From Acanthosoma haemorrhoidale (Eukaryota > Arthropoda > Insecta > Hemiptera > Acanthosomatidae): DNA of 64,000 nt. Each line of letters begins with the position of its first letter. The stretch's first letter is position 1. Position numbers and translations under genes: made by a program. The DNA lies in assembly GCA_930367205.1 (NCBI GenBank), contig OV884013.1, forward strand, positions 120,319,827 through 120,383,826, in the 5' to 3' direction. Positions 58,606-64,000 of this stretch are shown here, one piece after another. The notes under the pieces are model-generated. The model was not told where the DNA came from, made no database searches, and saw only the letters and a list, made by a program, of their open reading frames with translations.

Positions 58606-61563
58606 GTATTCAAATGTTACAAACCGTTTTATTTTTAGAGCATTTCTCTTGTAGATGAATAGAAAGCTCGGTGCTGATATAGTTCAAATAGATGCATCGC
58701 CTATTTCCGAACGACCAGGACAATATCTAATTCGGGTATGATTGACTTCAGTCTTGTCTTAAATGCAGTAACTATTTTTTATAGCTTACACAGAAGTCAA
58801 TTATTCCCGATTAATTTAAAGTTAAATGGTTCTATAGGAAACATGTGTCGCTCCTTGCCGCTTTTTCTTGGCAACTATAAATAATTTCTAATGAGCATGT
58901 TGAAGGTGTATTTATACAAACACAACCTGCACATTTTAAAGTAAAATAGAGCATACATACATTTTTGTAAATGAGAAATCGATCATTTTTTTAGGTTTTT
59001 TTTTTAGCGTTCTTGCACATATTTTGTTTGTTTCCTTGGTTTGCCTACCTGGTTTTCACTCTAGCTGGTTTGCATGAGCATGTTGCAGTAATTTATGATA
59101 TAAATTTAACATTTATTAATAAAATTAACTTGTGACTGAATGTTTATTTAATAATAGTTCATTTATTTTTTGTTTGAAAAAAAATATTTTGTTAACCGCT
59201 TACAGCAATAAATTGTCATTATTAAAAACTAAATCTAAGATAAGTACTTATAAAACATTTGATTAAAAAAAATGTATTAGTAAGGAATAAATGGTGTTCT
59301 GTAATGTTCAGAAAAAATAATGTTTATAAAGTTTTTTATGAATTCTATTCACCATTTCTTGGGGCTACATTTTATTTTTTCATGGGTTCTACTTTTTTTT
59401 ATTCTGATTACTTGTGTTCTTGTCTGCGTTCAGTATAATTTTCATTTTTTCAAAAACGTCGATTTTCATTTAAGCTCTTTCTTATGTTTTAACTATTGTT
59501 TGTTCTATATTTTAACTGCTATTTATGCATAATTTTATATGCTATTTTGACCCATTACCCATTGGGGTATGAAACAAATGATTGTATGTAATTATTTTAA
59601 CCGTTTGTGAGTTGAACCCTGATTAATAAATGAGTAGATTTGTTATTCTTCATTATTTTTTTTTATTTAGCTATTTACGTACTCATGTACCTCGTTTATG
59701 GCTGAAAGATGGGCAGGGAGTCGTCCACTTTTTATTTATGGAAATGAATTAAAGGCCTCTTCTATTTAGTGCTTTAAACCCACAAACATCATCTCACGCC
59801 TTACAAGAGGCTTGCCAGGCGCAACACTGGCATGTCAGTGAGGCCTCTATGACCCAGATTCCTTTTGCTTTGCCAACACTTCCAACTATGCTGACCATTT
59901 GTTGGTTAAGATACTGTAACAGGAAGTAAAAAATCAATGTTTTAGGTACGCACAATATGTTTTTATTTGTTGAAAAAGTATTTGTCTTTGAGCAAGATGA
60001 TTTAATAAAAGAAATTAAACATTGGCAAAAAAATAGTAATTTTCACTATCAGAAAAATTTTAGTCAATTAAAATTATTTTTTTGGTAACATAATGAATTA
60101 TACAAAATGATGAATTTACAGATCCTCAGATTCAATTTGATAATTTTCTAAAATAATTTAATAATTTAAATGGAAATGAAACTAACAGCTACATTTACTA
60201 GCTAGATGTTGTTTTCAGCCGGCAAATACTACATATAATAATCACTAATATATTATTATTATTCTCTTACAATTAATTTATAAATAATAAAGCACTAATT
60301 TTCATGCGTAGTTAAAATATTTAGACAAACTCCAACATTTCGAATTAGTTTGTAGTGTATTATTTATTAATGATTAAAGCTATGCGGATACTGTTCGAGT
60401 GCTTAAATAGGTATTACGGTTATATGAATAAAACATTGTACTCGGATACAATCTTGTCTAGTGACTTCTTGAAGAACGTCTCCATGTTTTGTTAGAATTT
60501 TTCTATTGGCCTCAGTGCCACTTTTATGTTTACCTTGCAGGGAACAGATAAGAAATAGAAGTGATGTTATTTAACACGGATCGAGAAAAGAAAATTGAAG
60601 TCGGGCTAGGCCTATTATTCTTTGCAATGGCGTGCCAAGCTTAATTTGTGTTCAAATACTAACTCTTAACATGTATATATTTCATATTGCTTCTTACTTG
60701 GTACATCATGTATGGATTATGTAACTCTTATTTTTTTATCTCTTCTCATAATTCTATTACATCTTTTTAAATAATTTTTGTTTTAATAAACTATAAAAGA
60801 TGAATTAAATTTGATGGTTCATATCAGAATCTTTAAATAATAATTTTCTTTAAAGCAAGGTCACAAGTACAAAAGTAAACGCTTAATATTTAAAAAAAAA
60901 TAAGGGTGACTAGATACGGAACGTTAACGTATGTATTGATTGCTCTTGCTGCTGTCTGACTTTGTATGCATTTCAATTGAAAAGTAGTAGAATGGAAAAA
61001 AACATTGTTTGGCTTTGTTGATTTACGATTGCCTAAGTTTAGAGTAACCTATTCTTTTTAATATTAGTAAAGTATAGCATTAATTGTTTGTTTTTTAATG
61101 AAATTGAACCGATTATGTAGTAAATAACATTTCATGTAACAATAAAAAAAGTATAAAAAGTATTATTATTAGTGCATTTATATTTGAATCTCCACTAATA
61201 ACATTTTAATTGAATAAGGTTTGCATTTTTTCTATGAAAACCCTTTTATTTTAATTGCTTTTGCAACGTAGCCGTAGTAAATCTAAGTTTTCAGTTTAAA
61301 TTATAGGATTTTTAATCTTTGAATTGTGACCTTGTTTAAACAGTGAATATTTAGTTAAGTTTAATAATTATTGGTTAAAGATATAAATTCGCAGGATCAA
61401 GATCTGAACTAACTTGCTCTCTCACTAATTTTCCATCTTAAACCAATTGTTAATTAAATTAGCTTTGGTGGGATTACGTACCGTGACATATAAATATTAA
61501 TTAAAATATGTGTATTCCATTTATTTAAAAAAATGTAAATATATTTTGGGATATACTTTCAAG

Positions 61564-61739
61564 GTCGGATCGGGACAGCTCAATTCATGGCTCCGGAAGT
61601 GGTAGACAAGCAGCAGTACGGAAAGCCAGGAGACGTGTGGTCAGCCGGAGTACTGCTTCACATTCTTCTGACGGGGACTCTGCCGTTTAATGGAACAAGG
61701 CATCACCTCTACCATTCTATATGCCAAGGAAAGCTCTAC
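61564..61739 (+). CDS. CASK: CASK kinase domain exon: APE motif and helix F/G
   Basis: It follows TACTTTCAAG and supplies GT to complete Gly, then RIGTAQFMAPEVVDKQQYGK, DVWSAGVLLHILLTGTLPF, and NGTRHHLYHSICQGKLY. MAPEVV is the end of the activation segment and DVWSAG is the helix-F signature. Vertebrate CASK has DVWGCG at that place, so residues here are somewhat diverged, as in flies. Length 176 bp, ending on a codon boundary before GTATGA. The next exon (PRQW region) is not found before the window ends, so the kinase domain, L27, PDZ, SH3 and guanylate-kinase parts lie beyond. Confidence 0.95.
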
Positions 61740-62732
61740 GTATGAATTATATATATATTTATCTTTTTTTGTAATTTTGTAGGTGCTAATTGATAATTTC
61801 TCATAAATAAGACGATGATTTATTTGTTTCTACATATTTTTATCTGAAGTTAGTACTGACATGTTTTATGATATTCCAAATACATTTGTATTGATTTTGG
61901 TGTTTTGATTTTAATAATTATTAGTTTAAGAGAAAAAATTAGTTTTTTTTTTTTTTAATCCAGTTGATAATATTCCATGAAGCTCGACTCTGACTTAAGT
62001 AAACTGGCTTTAGTTATTACCGTTATTATTTCTAAAAGAAGAAGACAACTCTTATCATATTTAATTATGCGTTCTTAGCCGGAGTTGCTTGTTGTTGTTG
62101 GATATGACCATTAAAAAGAGAGAGTAAAAACAAATTAAATAGAAATTACATGACGTAAAAAAAAAAAGTCAGCTTCGAAGCCTCCTTTTAAGAAACACAA
62201 TAAAAAAAAAAATGGAACAAAAATTAGAACGGACATTACTTTAAGAGCAGGCCAAAAACTATGATTGACTTCTCTGGAATGAATAGCTACAATGCCACAC
62301 AAAATAAATGAATAGCTACAATGCCACACAAAATAAATGAATAGCTACAATGCCACACAAAATAAATGAAGTGCTTGAGATATCCTTGTATCTGATTAAC
62401 CCTTTAAGTAGTCCCGGGCACACTTGAGAAAATTTTAACTACTGAGTCTGCGTAAATGGAAAAGGCAGTTGCGGGATCCCAGCCTCCAACCAGGTACTCA
62501 AGGAAAGACATCCTAGGGGAACTAGGCTGAGGAATCCCTTTTACAATAAATCCCAATTACAAAAAAAAAAGACTTTTTGAAAAAGCTGTATTGTTAAATA
62601 AAGTATAATTTTTAGTTAGGCCAATGGTTGTCAATATTAACATCTTCATATTACCGTTAAAAGGCTGCAGGAGATGATAAGTTTCGTAATGACTCCCGAA
62701 TTTTCTTTATGTTTTTCTGAATTGCCTTTATA
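61740..62732. other. CASK intron, 3' of last visible exon
   Basis: AT-rich. Contains a 29-bp tandem repeat (62275-62357) and a GC-richer block at 62460-62540. No further CASK exon recognised. Confidence 0.6.
62275..62357. repeat. 29-bp tandem repeat, about 3 copies
   Basis: The unit GAATAGCTACAATGCCACAC plus AAAATAAAT is repeated almost without change. Confidence 0.92.
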
Positions 62733-64000
62733 AAGGGTGTCCCAGAATTAACGCAAGATTTGATTTCTATAGAAACAGTTTTTAGTATTTTTGTTATTAT
62801 TTTATTGAATTATAAAGTAAATAGGATAGGGCTATTTATGGAATAACACATCGGGCAAATGGCCTCCACGACTTTGCTGGCACATATGCACTCTTTTGTC
62901 GAAATTTTCCATGACCATTTGGCATAAATGTGGTTGAATTTCGTTGATGCAGTGTTGAATTTCCTCTTTTAATGCACGGGTGGATGTTGGCTTGTTGACA
63001 TACACCTTTGACTTCAAGTGACCCCATAAAAAGAAATCTAAAGGTGTTAAATCACACAATCTAGGAGGCCAATTCTGATCATCGAAACGAGAGAGTACAC
63101 GACCTGGAAATGTCTAATGCAGTATTTGAATTGTTTACTGGGCTGTATGGCATGTGGCACCATCTTGTTGAAACCACATATTGGCCACATCAATATTATC
63201 CAATTTCGGCATAAAGAACTGTGTTATCATGTCGCGATATCGAGCACCAGTAACAGTCACTGCTTGACCAGCCTCATTTTCAAAAAAGTATGGTCCAATG
63301 ATGCCTCCAACCCAAAATCCACACTAAACAGTGACACATTGTGGATGCATTTGTTTTTCGACAATCACATGTGGGTTCTCCGAACCCCAAATGGGACAAT
63401 TTTGTCAATTAACAAAGCCATCGAGATGAAAATGTGCTTCATCGCTTAAGATAATTTTGCTCGAAAAATCAGCATCCACTTGTTGATGTTCAATAATCCA
63501 TTCAACGACCTCTCTTCGTTGTGTATGGTCATTAGTCTTCAATTGTTAACTGAATTTTGTAAGCATGGAGACCCAGATCTTTAGTGAGTATACGCTGTAA
63601 AGGGCTTCTTGAAATTTGCAATTCTTGTCTACGACGCCGAATTGATGTTCCTGGATTTTCAAGAACAATTTTACGCACTGCTTTGATATTGACATTTGAA
63701 CGGGTTGTTTTTGGGTGACCAGTGTGTTTAGTGTCTCCAATTAATCCAGTCTCCTTAAATTTTTCAATTAATCTCTTCACAGTTGATGAAGTCAAAACAC
63801 TATTCCGACCATATTTTGTATGAAATTTTCGAACTGCGTCCGCCAAACTTTCATTATTTTTGAGATAATGTTCAACAATAAAGACACGTTGTTCTATCGC
63901 GTAATGCTCGATTTGTACTAATCCTAAACTGTCAACTGTCAAATTGTTTCTTTTTAGGGTTGCCAGTTTGCTGCACAAATGGCGGCAAATTCAAATCTTG
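62733..64000 (-). mobile_element. Tc1-like element, near full length, decayed
   Basis: The left end, after TA, is AAGGGTGTCCCAGAATTAAC. The right end is cut by the window within AATTCAAATCTTG. The minus strand encodes the transposase. The N-terminal helix-turn-helix part, 63532-63978, includes IEQRVFIVEHYLKNNESLAD, YGRNSVLTSSTVKRL and DLGLHAYKIQLT. A one-base frameshift lies near 63545. Then come the first Asp in ILSDEAHFHLDG (about 63440), the second in WFQQDGATCH (about 63155), and the third in CDLTPLDFFLWG (about 63040). The C-terminus GGHLPDVLFH is at 62835. Nonsense codons at about 63407, 63328, 63133 and 63112 kill it. It sits inside the CASK intron, opposite to the gene. Confidence 0.9.

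Larger units (their letters stand above)
54853..61563. other. CASK: 6.7-kb CASK intron within the activation segment
   Basis: AT-rich intron interrupting the coding sequence between AVNG and GRIGT. It is almost free of recognisable transposons. It holds two in-phase exon candidates (55576 and 58540), a small tandem repeat at 56345, and an unassigned ORF at 57506-57742. Confidence 0.8.

Noticed and set aside
63117..63449. 110-codon plus ORF
   Set aside because: Antisense to the transposase remnant of the Tc1-like element.
62733..64000. Functional Tc1 transposase
   Set aside because: All three catalytic Asp regions are visible, but at least four nonsense codons and a frameshift interrupt them.

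Overview
The window is AT-rich eukaryotic DNA, most likely from an insect or another arthropod. The evidence is one intron-containing metazoan kinase gene and many decayed mariner/Tc1 and Jockey-type elements; no bacterial operon or phage signal is present. The only host gene I can identify is CASK (Caki in Drosophila; calcium/calmodulin-dependent serine protein kinase, a MAGUK scaffold). Five consecutive exons of its N-terminal kinase domain lie on the + strand between 50701 and 61739. All five splice phases agree (113+106+78+176+176 bp, about 216 codons). The first coding exon (upstream) and the rest of the protein (downstream) are not visible.

Positions 1-50700 are a transposon graveyard. 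They hold mariner and Tc1-like remnants, about a dozen 3' fragments of one Jockey-like non-LTR element (here LINE-A), four pieces of a second non-LTR element (LINE-B), five copies of a solo-LTR-like family, four copies of an AATAAA-tailed short repeat (family C), and a 267-bp MITE with 41-bp inverted repeats. There are also five tandem arrays (units of 44, 48, 25, 27 and 41 bp), a 1.26-kb direct tandem duplication carrying an internally deleted Tc1 element, and a 200-N assembly gap inside an AT-rich satellite. I saw no host coding exon in this half, so it may be intergenic or a very long 5' intron of CASK.

From 50701 on the character changes. The CASK exons sit in long AT-rich introns that are nearly free of recognisable transposons. 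The exceptions are one old LINE-A tail in the first visible intron and a Tc1-like element at the right edge (62733-64000, minus strand).

The most interesting signals are inside the 6.7-kb intron that interrupts the kinase activation segment. One is a 66-bp open block (58540-58605) with splice sites and exactly the phase needed to act as a 22-codon cassette exon between the GGFG and APE motifs. The other is an in-phase 3' exon candidate (55576-55838) with its own stop and a downstream AATAAA, which would give a truncated kinase-only product. Neither was recognised as a known CASK exon; transcript data would decide both.
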